Below are positions 31,574 to 40,404 of a DNA stretch of 64,000 bases, piece after piece (positions within the stretch are counted from its first letter, which is position 1; every line of letters starts with the position of its first letter). Under the pieces are notes generated by a model that saw only the letters and a program-made list of their open reading frames with translations, ran no database searches and had not been told where the DNA came from. The position numbers and the translations under genes are program-made. This stretch comes from GCA-2748575 sp965222725 (GTDB lineage Bacteria; Pseudomonadota; Gammaproteobacteria; Pseudomonadales; Ketobacteraceae), in NCBI GenBank assembly GCA_965222725.1, contig OZ244969.1, forward strand, positions 4,216,001 to 4,280,000, read 5' to 3'.

Positions 31574-34500
31574 TCAAGATACGTTTACTTTGGATCGTTT
31601 CCAAAGCAGGTAGGTGGCTGGCAGGACCAATAACGTCAGTATGACCGCGCCAATCATTCCGCCCACCATCGGCGCTGCAATGCGACTCATGACTTCAGAG
31701 CCGGTGCCTGTGCCGTACATGATCGGTAACAGTCCCGCGATAATCGCTGCTGCAGTCATCATCACTGGACGCACCCGTAATCCGGCACCATGCAGTACAG
31801 CATGGCGTAGTGTGTTCAGTCTCGGCTCCACGCCTTTCTTTTCACACTCTTCCACCATATGGTGATAAGCCTGATTAAGGTACACCAGCATGATGACGCC
31901 GATTTCTACAGCCACACCCGCCAGCGCAATAAAGCCTACCCCGACCGCGACTGAGAAGTTGTATCCCAACAGATACATCAGCCAGATCGAACCTACCATG
32001 GCCAGGGGCAAGGTGCCCATGATGATGGCTACCTCGGCAAAACTGCGGAAGTTGAAATAGAGCAGCACAATAATGATGGCTAATGTCAGAGGCACCACAT
32101 AAGTCAGTTTCGCCTTGGCGCGTAACATGTATTCGTACTGCCCTGACCAATTCAAGGAATAGCCTGCCGGTAAATCAACCTGGTCGGCCACCACAACCAT
32201 GGCCTCTTTGACATAGCTGCCGATATCAACCCCGTCAATATCGACAAAGGTCCAGCCGTTAAGGCGCGCGTTTTCACTTTTGATGGCGGGCGGTCCGTCT
32301 TCCACATAGACATTCGCCACGTCAGCCAATGCGATACGCTGGCCAGTGCCGGTCACAATCGGTAGTAAGGCGAGCTGCTCGGGGGAATTGCGAAGATCCT
32401 GAGGGTAGCGCAGGTTCACCGGATAGCGTTCAAGCCCCTCAATGGTTTGAGTGACATTCATTCCACCGATCGCCGTGGCAACCACCTGCTGTACATCTGC
32501 AATGTTAAGCCCGTAACGTGCGGCTTTTTCACGCTGGATGTCCACTTTAATATAGCGCCCTCCTGCCACCCGCTCAGAGTAAACGGACGCTGTGCCCGGC
32601 ACATCGTTTAAGACCTGCTCCAGGCGCTTGCCAATTTTTTCAATTTCTTTCAGGTCGGGGCCGGCCACTTTGATGCCCACCGGGGTTTTGATGCCAGTGG
32701 CCAGCATGTCGATACGGGTTTTGATGGGCATCACCCAGGCATTCGTCAGCCCGGGAAATTTCACCAGCGCATCCAACTCTTTTTTGAGCTTGTCGGTGGT
32801 CATCCCTTCACGCCATTCATCTCTCGGTTTGATCTGGATAAAAGTTTCGATCATGGTTAAGGGCGCGGGATCGGTGGCTGTCTCTGCCCTGCCGATTTTG
32901 CCGAAAACACTTTTTACTTCGGGCACCGTAGCAATCAGCTTGTCGGTCTGTTGCAGAATCTCCCGCGCTTTACCGATAGATAGTCCAGGATAGGTGGTTG
33001 GCATGTACATCAGGTCACCCTCATCCAGCGGCGGGATGAACTCGCTGCCGATCTTGTTCACCGGCCAAAACCCCACCACCGTGATGATTAGCGCCAGTAC
33101 GAGCGTGGATTTGGGGTATTGGAGTACGGTTTTCAATACGGGCATATACACAGCAATCAGCGCCCGGTTCAGCGGGTTTTTGTGTTCAGGCAACACCTTA
33201 CCACGGATGAAATACCCCATCAGTACCGGCACTAGGGTAATTGCCAGCGCGGCACTGGCCGCCATCGCGTAGGTTTTGGTGAATGCCAGGGGCGAAAACA
33301 TGCGCCCTTCCTGGGCTTCCAGGGTGAACACCGGCACGAAACTTACCGTAATGATCAACAGGCTGAAAAACAGAGCCGGCCCCACTTCCGCAGCGGATTC
33401 TGCGACAATTTGCCAACGATTCTCTTTCGTTAAGGGTGTTCGCTCCATGTGTTTATGCATGTTTTCGATCATCACTATGGCGCCGTCGATCATCGCACCG
33501 ATGGCAATGGCGATCCCGCCTAATGACATGATGTTGGCATTGAGCCCTTGGGCATGCATGACGATAAAAGCCGCTAAAATGCCGACCGGCAGACTGATGA
33601 TAGCCACCAGGCTGGAACGGACATGAAAAAGGAAAGCCACGCACACCAAGGCAACAACGATGAATTCTTCCAATAACTTATGCCAGAGGTTGTCAATGGC
33701 ACGCTCGATCAGGCCGGAACGATCATACACGGTCACGATCTCAACGCCTTCAGGCAGCCCGTCTTTAAGGGTTTCCAACTTGGCTTTGACACCATCAATG
33801 GTTTTTTGCGCATTCTCGCCAAAGCGCATGACCACAATACCGCCAACGACTTCGCCTTCACCGTTGAGTTCAGCGATGCCCCGTCGCATCTGTGGCCCGA
33901 CTTCGATATCAGCAACGTCTTTTAGCAACAACGGTGTCCCGTTCACATTCAGACCAAGCGGGATATTGGCAAGATCCTCTTGCCCCTGAATATAGCCGGA
34001 GGCCCGAACCATGTACTCAGCTTCGGCCATTTCCACCACCGAAGCCCCTACCTCCTGATTTCCCCGCCGGATCGCCATCTGAATGTGGGACAATGGGATG
34101 TTGAAGGCTCGCAACTTGTCCGGGTGCACTTTCACCTGGTATTGCTTTACCATGCCCCCTAACGCGGAGACTTCCGACACGCCGGGTACCGTTTGCAATT
34201 CGTACTTGAGAAACCAGTCCTGCAGACTGCGTAACTGGCTGATGTCTTGTTGACCCGTGCGATCCACCAATGCATAAAGGTAAACCCAGCCCACGCCGGT
34301 GGCGTCCGGCCCCAGTTGTGGTCGTGCGTTGGGAGGTAAGGTTGGCGCTACCTGCGACAGGTATTCCAACACTCGCGAGCGGGCCCAGTAGGCGTCGGTG
34401 TCTTCGTCGAAAATCACGTAGACATAAGAATCCCCGAAAAAGGAATATCCCCTTACCGTGACGGCCCCTGGCACGGAGAGCATGGCGGTGGTGAGCGGAT

Positions 34501-34699
34501 AGGTGACTTGATCTTCCACCACTTGCGGTGCCTGGCCGGGGAAGCTGGTTTTGATAATCACCTGTACATCGGACAGATCGGGAATCGCGTCAACGGGTGT
34601 GTTTTTGAGTGACCAGCCGCCAATCCCCACCAGGATCAATGTCGCCAGTAACACAAAAAAACGGTTGTGGACGGACCAGCGAATAATACCTTCAATCAT
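31574..34699 (-). CDS. cusA: CusA-type heavy-metal RND efflux pump
   Basis: A 1041-residue inner-membrane proton-driven pump that exports Cu(I)/Ag(I) through a tripartite channel. It has twelve transmembrane helices and two large periplasmic loops. The TM4 region GAMIDGAIVMIENMHKHM matches the copper/silver subgroup of heavy-metal RND proteins. Methionines in the periplasmic part (for example IKTRIDMLATGIKTPVGI region) fit Cu(I) transfer. Its start overlaps the cusB stop by 4 bp. It is the distal gene of a PPIA protein-DUF411-CusC-CusB-CusA operon. Confidence 0.94.
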   Translation of the reverse strand: MIEGIIRWSVHNRFFVLLATLILVGIGGWSLKNTPVDAIPDLSDVQVIIKTSFPGQAPQVVEDQVTYPLTTAMLSVPGAVTVRGYSFFGDSYVYVIFDEDTDAYWARSRVLEYLSQVAPTLPPNARPQLGPDATGVGWVYLYALVDRTGQQDISQLRSLQDWFLKYELQTVPGVSEVSALGGMVKQYQVKVHPDKLRAFNIPLSHIQMAIRRGNQEVGASVVEMAEAEYMVRASGYIQGQEDLANIPLGLNVNGTPLLLKDVADIEVGPQMRRGIAELNGEGEVVGGIVVMRFGENAQKTIDGVKAKLETLKDGLPEGVEIVTVYDRSGLIERAIDNLWHKLLEEFIVVALVCVAFLFHVRSSLVAIISLPVGILAAFIVMHAQGLNANIMSLGGIAIAIGAMIDGAIVMIENMHKHMERTPLTKENRWQIVAESAAEVGPALFFSLLIITVSFVPVFTLEAQEGRMFSPLAFTKTYAMAASAALAITLVPVLMGYFIRGKVLPEHKNPLNRALIAVYMPVLKTVLQYPKSTLVLALIITVVGFWPVNKIGSEFIPPLDEGDLMYMPTTYPGLSIGKAREILQQTDKLIATVPEVKSVFGKIGRAETATDPAPLTMIETFIQIKPRDEWREGMTTDKLKKELDALVKFPGLTNAWVMPIKTRIDMLATGIKTPVGIKVAGPDLKEIEKIGKRLEQVLNDVPGTASVYSERVAGGRYIKVDIQREKAARYGLNIADVQQVVATAIGGMNVTQTIEGLERYPVNLRYPQDLRNSPEQLALLPIVTGTGQRIALADVANVYVEDGPPAIKSENARLNGWTFVDIDGVDIGSYVKEAMVVVADQVDLPAGYSLNWSGQYEYMLRAKAKLTYVVPLTLAIIIVLLYFNFRSFAEVAIIMGTLPLAMVGSIWLMYLLGYNFSVAVGVGFIALAGVAVEIGVIMLVYLNQAYHHMVEECEKKGVEPRLNTLRHAVLHGAGLRVRPVMMTAAAIIAGLLPIMYGTGTGSEVMSRIAAPMVGGMIGAVILTLLVLPATYLLWKRSKVNVS

Positions 34700-36348
34700 G
34701 GTTTGTCCTCCATGTTATGGCGGCCGTGATCCACTTCCTTACTGTCATGCTGCATGGATTGATGTTGGCTATGATCCATGGTCATACCCTGGTGATCCCT
34801 GTCCTGATGCTGACTGTGGTCCATAGGTAAATCAGCTTCGGGCATGGGCATGCTATTAGCACCGTCAGGGCGGTGGATCTGGCTGATGATATAGTCGTTA
34901 CCACCCTTCTTGGTGACTTCCACATGCAGGCTCATACCGGGCTTCAGGCCCGTTAAGTCAACATTTTCTGCGGCGGCAAAATCCATGGTCATGGCCGGCC
35001 ATTGCCAGTCGTCAATGGGTTCATGTTTGAGCGTGAGCATGCGGTGGCCAGCCATGATGTTTTTAACATGAGCGCCCACCCATACCGATTTCGGCTGTGC
35101 GATGCCGCCTTCATCGTCAGAGCCGTGGTTCATGCGGCGGAAATCCGATGTTTTACTGGATTCAGAATCAATCAGGAACTGAGCCGAAGTCACAATGCGA
35201 TCACCTGCATCGAGCCCCGAAGTGATTTCCGCTTGTTCGTCAGTGATATGTCCCACCTTAACGGCAACAGACTTGAAACGTCCTTCTCCCAACGCCAACA
35301 CCACCCGGGATTGGTTCCCGGTGCGAATCAGAGCCTCTCGCGGAATTAATAAGGCGCCTTCCATGGGTTCGGCCTGAATGCGCATCTGAGCAAACATACC
35401 TGGCTTTAAATAGGTGTCAGGATTGTTGAAATGAACCCGAACCTGGGCCGTACGAGTGGTGGTATTGAGCGATGGGTAGATATAGTCTACCTGCCCCAGC
35501 CATTCACGACCGGGTAGATAATCCAACCTCATCCGCACGGCATCACCGACGCGCACCAGGGAAGCCTGCCGTTCAAACACTTCACCAATCACCCAGATAT
35601 GCTCCAATTGAGCAATCGCCATCAGGCTCATGCCAGGTTTAACAAACATGCCTTCTCTCACCATCAGGTTGTCCACGACGCCCGTTTGTTGCGCACTCAC
35701 CTTAATGGTCTGGCTGACCCGCCTTGTTCTTCTTACGCGGTCGATTTCCGATTGGGGAACCTGCAGCGCGGCCAGGCGTTCGATGGCTGCTTGTATCAGG
35801 GTGGGGTTATTGCGTTTAAGCGCCAGTAGCAGTTCTTCCTGAGCATTTACCAATGTGGGCGCATAGAGTTCATAGATGGGTTCGCCCTTTGCGACCGGAT
35901 CGCCCGCTGCTTTGACGTAAAGCTTTTCAATCCAGCCCTCCACTCTGGGATGGATATGTAGCAAACGGTCTTCGTCGTACTGCACGTATCCCACCGTCTG
36001 TACGGTGTTGGTCATTTTACCGCGCTGAACTGTTGCTGTGCGCACACCGAGGTTGTTAATCACATCGGGATTAATCGTAATTGTGCCTGGCGAGTCGTCT
36101 GCCCCTTGCTCCTCATAGACTGGAATCAGATCCATGCCCATGGGGGACTTGCCCGGTTTATCACGTTTGTAGTTAGGGTCCATGGGGGCGACCCAGTAAA
36201 GCGGTTTACGGTCATTGGCATCGGCGCTGGTGTTGGAGGGCTCGCCTACGCCTAAAAGCCAGACGCCCGAAGCGCCGAAAAAAGCACCGATAACAACGCC
36301 GGCAAGTGTTTTGTTTAACGCGTTCATGATTTGCTCCTGTGCATTCAT
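34696..36348 (-). CDS. cusB: CusB-type adaptor fused to a CusF-like domain
   Basis: A periplasmic membrane-fusion protein of 550 residues. After an N-terminal anchor comes a heavy-metal-binding segment (YWVAPMDPNYKRDKPGKSP, about residues 50-70) and the lipoyl/hairpin/barrel domains. The segment at about 415-490 contains MLTLKHEPIDDWQWPAMTMDF-like spacing of His, Trp and two Met, the CusF copper site. The tail is Met/His/Asp-rich. Fusion of the CusF chaperone to CusB removes the need for a separate cusF, and none is present. Overlaps of 4 bp link it to cusC and cusA. Confidence 0.93.
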   Translation of the reverse strand: MNAQEQIMNALNKTLAGVVIGAFFGASGVWLLGVGEPSNTSADANDRKPLYWVAPMDPNYKRDKPGKSPMGMDLIPVYEEQGADDSPGTITINPDVINNLGVRTATVQRGKMTNTVQTVGYVQYDEDRLLHIHPRVEGWIEKLYVKAAGDPVAKGEPIYELYAPTLVNAQEELLLALKRNNPTLIQAAIERLAALQVPQSEIDRVRRTRRVSQTIKVSAQQTGVVDNLMVREGMFVKPGMSLMAIAQLEHIWVIGEVFERQASLVRVGDAVRMRLDYLPGREWLGQVDYIYPSLNTTTRTAQVRVHFNNPDTYLKPGMFAQMRIQAEPMEGALLIPREALIRTGNQSRVVLALGEGRFKSVAVKVGHITDEQAEITSGLDAGDRIVTSAQFLIDSESSKTSDFRRMNHGSDDEGGIAQPKSVWVGAHVKNIMAGHRMLTLKHEPIDDWQWPAMTMDFAAAENVDLTGLKPGMSLHVEVTKKGGNDYIISQIHRPDGANSMPMPEADLPMDHSQHQDRDHQGMTMDHSQHQSMQHDSKEVDHGRHNMEDKP

Positions 36349-37646
36349 TTAACCGTGGGGGCGTTGGCATTGGTCTTACCCGCCAGTAAATATTTCATGT
36401 GGGTAATCACTTGCAGGCGCTCTACTGCAATACCCAGCGCATCGATCTTGGCGTTCAGTTCAGCGATACGGGCGCGCACGGCTTCGGCAAAATCGCCGTC
36501 GTCATTGTTATAGGCTGTGAGGGAAGCTTCAGCTTGTTCCGCCATTTGCGGCAATAGCTGCCGGTCATACAGTGCGAAGCGTTCGTTCAAACGCTGTAGT
36601 TGACTGATCGTAGTATCCAGCTCCGCCACCAATCGACGCGCTATCAGCTGTCTTTCGGTTTTAATGGCCTCGGCCCGTGACACTGCAGCACGGACCTCCT
36701 TATCCTGCCGGTTGGCGGTAAAGACTGGCAGATCGAAACTGATACCAACCGAAAATAAATCCGCCCGTTCACGCCCCATGGGATCTTCATCGCGATAGCC
36801 ATATTGGGCAGTTAGCCCCCATTCAGGCTTGTACTTCTGATGTGCCAGATCCACACCGGTTTCCATGGCATCAATGCGCTGATCCACCGCCCGTAAGGCG
36901 GGGTGCAGGTAGACTTGCTCGTAAAGTGCCTGCATGGAGCTTTTTTCCCTCACCGGGAGAGTGTGGGCGCCCAATTCGGGGAGATTGGCGGGAAGCCTGA
37001 CGTTGGGTAGGCTGCCAACCCACTCAGACAGCCGCTGTAGATTGGCTTCCTTCTGCTGTCGCAACCCGGTGAGTCGATCATCTATCCGGGTCAGTTCCAG
37101 TTGCGCTCGCACCAGATCCTGTTGCCGCGCCCGTCCAATCGCTGAGGAATAACTGGCTTTAGCTGCATCCACCAACTGCTCGAACAAGGAACGATCCTGC
37201 TCAATCAACCGTATGCTTTCCTGGGCTTTAAAGACTTCCAACCACAGACGCGTAACGATGGATTGTACTTTGGCCATACGATCCTGGCGTAAAAATGGTT
37301 CTTGGAGGGACAGCTTCCGTTTTTGTTGGCTCGATAGCGCCAGACTGCTGCCCCTTGGAAACATTTGACTGATGCCAACAGACAGTTGCGTCATGGCTTC
37401 CTGGCTGAGGTCAAAAGTGTCTACCGGGAAATTGCCTGCACTCAGGCTGACCCTGGGATCAGGAAGGCTGGCCGCTGACACAGACTCGGCCTTAAGAGCT
37501 TCTTGCCGGTGATAGCTTCCGCTTAACCAGGGGTCATTAGAAATCGCCTGTTGAATGGCGGCTTCGAGCACCAGAGGACCATCAATGTCCTGTGCGTTTG
37601 CTAAAACCGCATAAAAACTCAGCAACAGAAATAGGCATCGTTTCAT
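36345..37646 (-). CDS. cusC: CusC-type TolC-family outer-membrane factor
   Basis: A 433-residue outer-membrane channel for the RND system. A signal peptide (LFLLLSFYAVLANA) is followed by two homologous outer-membrane efflux repeats with long helices (for example KEVRAAVSRAEAIKTERQLI). It ends with a coiled-coil segment. No lipobox cysteine is seen, in contrast to E. coli CusC. Its start overlaps the DUF411 stop by 4 bp, so it is translationally coupled to the copper-binding protein upstream. Confidence 0.9.
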   Translation of the reverse strand: MKRCLFLLLSFYAVLANAQDIDGPLVLEAAIQQAISNDPWLSGSYHRQEALKAESVSAASLPDPRVSLSAGNFPVDTFDLSQEAMTQLSVGISQMFPRGSSLALSSQQKRKLSLQEPFLRQDRMAKVQSIVTRLWLEVFKAQESIRLIEQDRSLFEQLVDAAKASYSSAIGRARQQDLVRAQLELTRIDDRLTGLRQQKEANLQRLSEWVGSLPNVRLPANLPELGAHTLPVREKSSMQALYEQVYLHPALRAVDQRIDAMETGVDLAHQKYKPEWGLTAQYGYRDEDPMGRERADLFSVGISFDLPVFTANRQDKEVRAAVSRAEAIKTERQLIARRLVAELDTTISQLQRLNERFALYDRQLLPQMAEQAEASLTAYNNDDGDFAEAVRARIAELNAKIDALGIAVERLQVITHMKYLLAGKTNANAPTVK

Positions 37647-38176
37647 GGCTGATCCGCCTCTTCATATTGCTGTGCCGCGTTTTCAACAGCAGCAAATACC
37701 TCGGTGCTGCCGTCCTTTTTCAACAACAGCACTTGATACGGCATGAATCGCTCATTCACCTCCATTCCCGGGCTACCGACCGGCATCGCCGGTACGGCTA
37801 AGCCAAACGCCCCTTCCGGGGGATTAGCCAAAAATTGCTGTATATAGCGTGCCGGGATATGCCCTTCAAACACAAAACCTTGCTTCGATACCGCGGTATG
37901 ACAGGACCGGATTGCTTGAGCTACTTGAAACCGTTCTTTGACCGCACCTAAATCCTTGGGATGCTTATATTGTGTATCAAACCCAGAATCCTCCAGGTGA
38001 TCGATCCATTTCTTGCAGCAACCACACTTAGGGCTTTTATAGACAATCAGTTGTTCAGCGGGGCTACTTTGTGCCGTCTGATGAGATTCGGCTGATTCAT
38101 TTGTGTCCGTACAGGCAGTCAATAAAGATAATAAGAGCAAACCCAATAGGGTTCTTAGACGCTTTAAAATGTCCAT
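37643..38176 (-). CDS. DUF411 copper-binding lipoprotein (copy 1)
   Basis: A periplasmic lipoprotein of 177 residues. The lipobox LLTAC precedes a linker and then the DUF411 domain. The metal motif CGCCKKW is at about residues 52-58, with SCHTAV, VFEGHIPA and GLAVPAMPVGSPGME further on. DUF411 proteins often accompany copper efflux operons and are thought to bind copper in the periplasm. A second copy without a lipobox is at 47927-48373. It lies between the PPIA-ending protein and CusC. Confidence 0.88.
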   Translation of the reverse strand: MDILKRLRTLLGLLLLSLLTACTDTNESAESHQTAQSSPAEQLIVYKSPKCGCCKKWIDHLEDSGFDTQYKHPKDLGAVKERFQVAQAIRSCHTAVSKQGFVFEGHIPARYIQQFLANPPEGAFGLAVPAMPVGSPGMEVNERFMPYQVLLLKKDGSTEVFAAVENAAQQYEEADQP

Positions 38177-38298
38177 GTAGATGACTCCGATGGTGATGTT
38201 AATGGATTAAGAGGTCAGAAACGGAAACGGTTCAATCACGCACGCCGCTATCGGCCACAGGATGTGGTTGTCCTGAGAAACGTGATATCTCAATTTAA

Positions 38299-38670
38299 CT
38301 AAGCGATCGGAGGACGAAGGATAGGAAAGTGAAATGCAACAGGACTGGCTGATAAGGTGGCCCCATCGTATAAGGTCAGAAAAGATGCATGGAATAGTAA
38401 AGCGGAGATCGGCAATGTCACCATAAAGCAACCCGCCATCGAACAGTCGATACCGCAGCCCCCTTCGTCGCAGCATGCCAGCTTGTTACTTGATATGGCG
38501 TTTTCGTTACTCATGTCGCAGTGTTCGCCGTCGTGAGCGGCGCTGACCGGTGTATTGGCTACAGAGAGGTCTATGTCAGGTGTAAAATCGCTCACCGGTG
38601 CTACCGCGAACACCGGTCTCGCAAGGAGTGTTATCAGCAAAAACCATAAGACCCAAGGACTTCGTTTCAT
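38299..38670 (-). CDS. Small exported Cys-rich protein ending in RPPIA (copy 2)
   Basis: A protein of 123 residues starting at MKRSPWVLW; a GTG six codons earlier is an alternative. The signal peptide ends near VFA. The mature part has a His/Cys region (AHDGEHCDMSNE, then LACCDEGGCGIDCSMAGC) and a hydrophobic segment, and it finishes FHFPILRPPIA. It is the first gene of the cus operon, 122 bp before the DUF411 gene and 77 bp downstream of a palindromic element. It shares architecture with 15988-16371 and 47411-47770. A metal-sensing or metal-chaperone role is inferred. Confidence 0.65.
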   Translation of the reverse strand: MKRSPWVLWFLLITLLARPVFAVAPVSDFTPDIDLSVANTPVSAAHDGEHCDMSNENAISSNKLACCDEGGCGIDCSMAGCFMVTLPISALLFHASFLTLYDGATLSASPVAFHFPILRPPIA

Positions 38671-39034
38671 TGATATCCCATAACCCACGTTCGTGTCATA
38701 TCCGTTATGGAGAGCATACCGCTACAGCCTGACAGCAACATGACCCCAAGATTACATGGGTGTAATCTTGCTCATCCTCTCAGTTTTTACGAGAGTCGGG
38801 CAACGGTTGGTGTGGCTGAGGGTCTGGTAGCATAGACCTTATTCTTTAGTATCAGCCTTAAAGGAGATAAACCACATATTCAATATGATAGCCGCGATGC
38901 GCTCGTGAGACCCTCATTATTCAGGGTTACCTTTGTACTGCATCTATTACCGCATCAACCAAAAAAACCGATTGACGATCGGTTTTATGTTCTTTTACTA
39001 TAAGCGTAAATTCAGCACCCGGAGTCGCAGCGCT
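38671..39034. other. Divergent intergenic region between cus operon and blaI
   Basis: About 360 bp with no gene. It contains the palindrome at 38747-38770 and a short AATATG palindrome near 38880. Divergent promoters for the cus operon and the blaI-like gene must lie here. I cannot place their -10/-35 boxes with confidence. Confidence 0.6.
38747..38770. promoter_or_regulatory. Perfect 24-bp palindrome with ATTACA-N4-TGTAAT core (copy 3)
   Basis: CAAGATTACA and its complement TGTAATCTTG flank TGGG at the centre. Core half-sites and spacing are the same as at 9875 and 31511. It lies between the divergent cus operon and the blaI-like gene. A site here would suit either BlaI-type autoregulation or a CopR-type activator of cus. 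Confidence 0.7.
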
Positions 39035-39454
39035 ATGGCACCAGCCAAATCAAAATCACACTACACCATACCGGGCTCTATTGCTTTGGGCGAGCTGGAG
39101 GTTCTGGTACTGGAACATTTATGGACCAATGCCAATGTGACCGTTAAAGAAGTCCATAACTCACTGCGGGAAAAGCATGACACCTCCGTGAAAACCATTC
39201 AGTCCACCATGGAACGGCTTTACCGCAAAAAACTTCTCTCCAGAACAAAACATAGTCACAGCTACCGTTACAGTGCAGTGGTCAGCAAGGAAGACCTGCT
39301 GGGCAATCTGATCAATGATCTGGTGGGCCGGTTTAACGCCAATTCACAATCATCCGCCGCCGCCATTATCAGCGCTGCGGAACAGATGGAAGAAGAAGCC
39401 CTGGCGGTGCTTGAGCAGGCCATTCGCGAGCGCCGTAAAGAGAGTAATCAATGA
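39035..39454 (+). CDS. BlaI/MecI/CopY-family transcriptional repressor
   Basis: A winged-helix repressor of about 139 residues started at MAPAKSKSHY; GGAG lies 10 bases upstream. The domain runs from LGELEVLVLEHLWTNANVTVKEVHNSL through TSVKTIQSTMERLYRKKLLSR, the BlaI recognition region. The C-terminal helix (SAAEQMEEEALAVLEQAI) serves dimerisation. There are no cysteine pairs of the CopY type, so metal sensing is likely indirect through the M56 peptidase whose start overlaps by 4 bp. It precedes a metal RND operon. Confidence 0.9.
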   Translation: MAPAKSKSHYTIPGSIALGELEVLVLEHLWTNANVTVKEVHNSLREKHDTSVKTIQSTMERLYRKKLLSRTKHSHSYRYSAVVSKEDLLGNLINDLVGRFNANSQSSAAAIISAAEQMEEEALAVLEQAIRERRKESNQ

Positions 39455-40404
39455 GTCCCCTACTGAGTACGTTCTGGATCTATTTGGTGCTGGCCTCTTC
39501 AGCCTGGATCATCGGAAACGGCCTGTCACTGATACTCGTCAGGGTCTTGCCTGCGCCCCCCGACCTTGTCCGTGAGCGCAGCAGACTCTGGCTGCTGGCT
39601 TCTCTACCGTCACTTTTACCTTCAATACTGATCTGCTCTCTGATATTGCTCTCCATCGCCAAGTCCTTTGACCTGGTTGTAGACCATTGCCTGGAGCACG
39701 GAGGCCAGCATCCCCACTTCTGTTTTGCTCATTTGCCTGAACTGCTACTGAGCCTGTCACATTCGGCATTTGGTGTTATCGTGACTGCTGCAACGTTGAC
39801 AGTCCTGGCCCGCTGCCTGATTCGCCAGGTACATCAGCACAGGAAAGCGATTGCCTTTCAACACCTTGTGCCAACAGACCGCCCCCTGAAGACCATTCAA
39901 CATAGTGTGCCGCTGGCTTTTACTGTCGGTATCAGAAACCCCGTTATCTATTTTTCCAGAGGGCTTAAATCAACGCTATCTAAGCACCAGCAACGCATCG
40001 TCGCTGCTCATGAAGCAGCGCATATACGTAACCGCGATGTACTGAAAACCACCCTCTTCGAATTGCTCCTTAGTTTCCAACTCAATCCCTGGATTTTACG
40101 AACGCGGTGGCACTTTGCCATGGAAGCGCTGGCAGATGAACGGGTCGCACAACGCTATAACCGGGTGGACATCGCAGAAGTGCTTCTGACATTAAAACGG
40201 GCAACAATACGATATCACCAGGCCGTTTCCATTGATGGGTCCGACCTCGGGGCGCGCGTGGAGCGTCTGCTTTATCCACCGGAGACCGTCTCAAAACCGC
40301 TCCCCGACACCATCATCTGCGGGCTGTTGGCGGTCCTGCCCTTTGCCCTGCTTAACAAGCACCACTCTCTGGAAGATCTTATGGGATGGCTGCTATCACT
40401 ATGA
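39451..40404 (+). CDS. M56-family (BlaR1-like) membrane metalloprotease
   Basis: A 317-residue membrane protein with about four transmembrane helices. The zinc protease motif is HEAAH (His187, Glu188, His191) in VAAHEAAHIRNRD, followed by EALADERVAQ with the third ligand. There is no C-terminal penicillin-binding sensor domain as in BlaR1. By family it would cleave the BlaI repressor after a signal. A His-rich loop with HCLEHGGQHPHFCFAH (about 79-94) between helices is a candidate metal sensor. It is coupled to the repressor and to the RND operon by 4-bp overlaps. Confidence 0.88.
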   Translation: MSPLLSTFWIYLVLASSAWIIGNGLSLILVRVLPAPPDLVRERSRLWLLASLPSLLPSILICSLILLSIAKSFDLVVDHCLEHGGQHPHFCFAHLPELLLSLSHSAFGVIVTAATLTVLARCLIRQVHQHRKAIAFQHLVPTDRPLKTIQHSVPLAFTVGIRNPVIYFSRGLKSTLSKHQQRIVAAHEAAHIRNRDVLKTTLFELLLSFQLNPWILRTRWHFAMEALADERVAQRYNRVDIAEVLLTLKRATIRYHQAVSIDGSDLGARVERLLYPPETVSKPLPDTIICGLLAVLPFALLNKHHSLEDLMGWLLSL

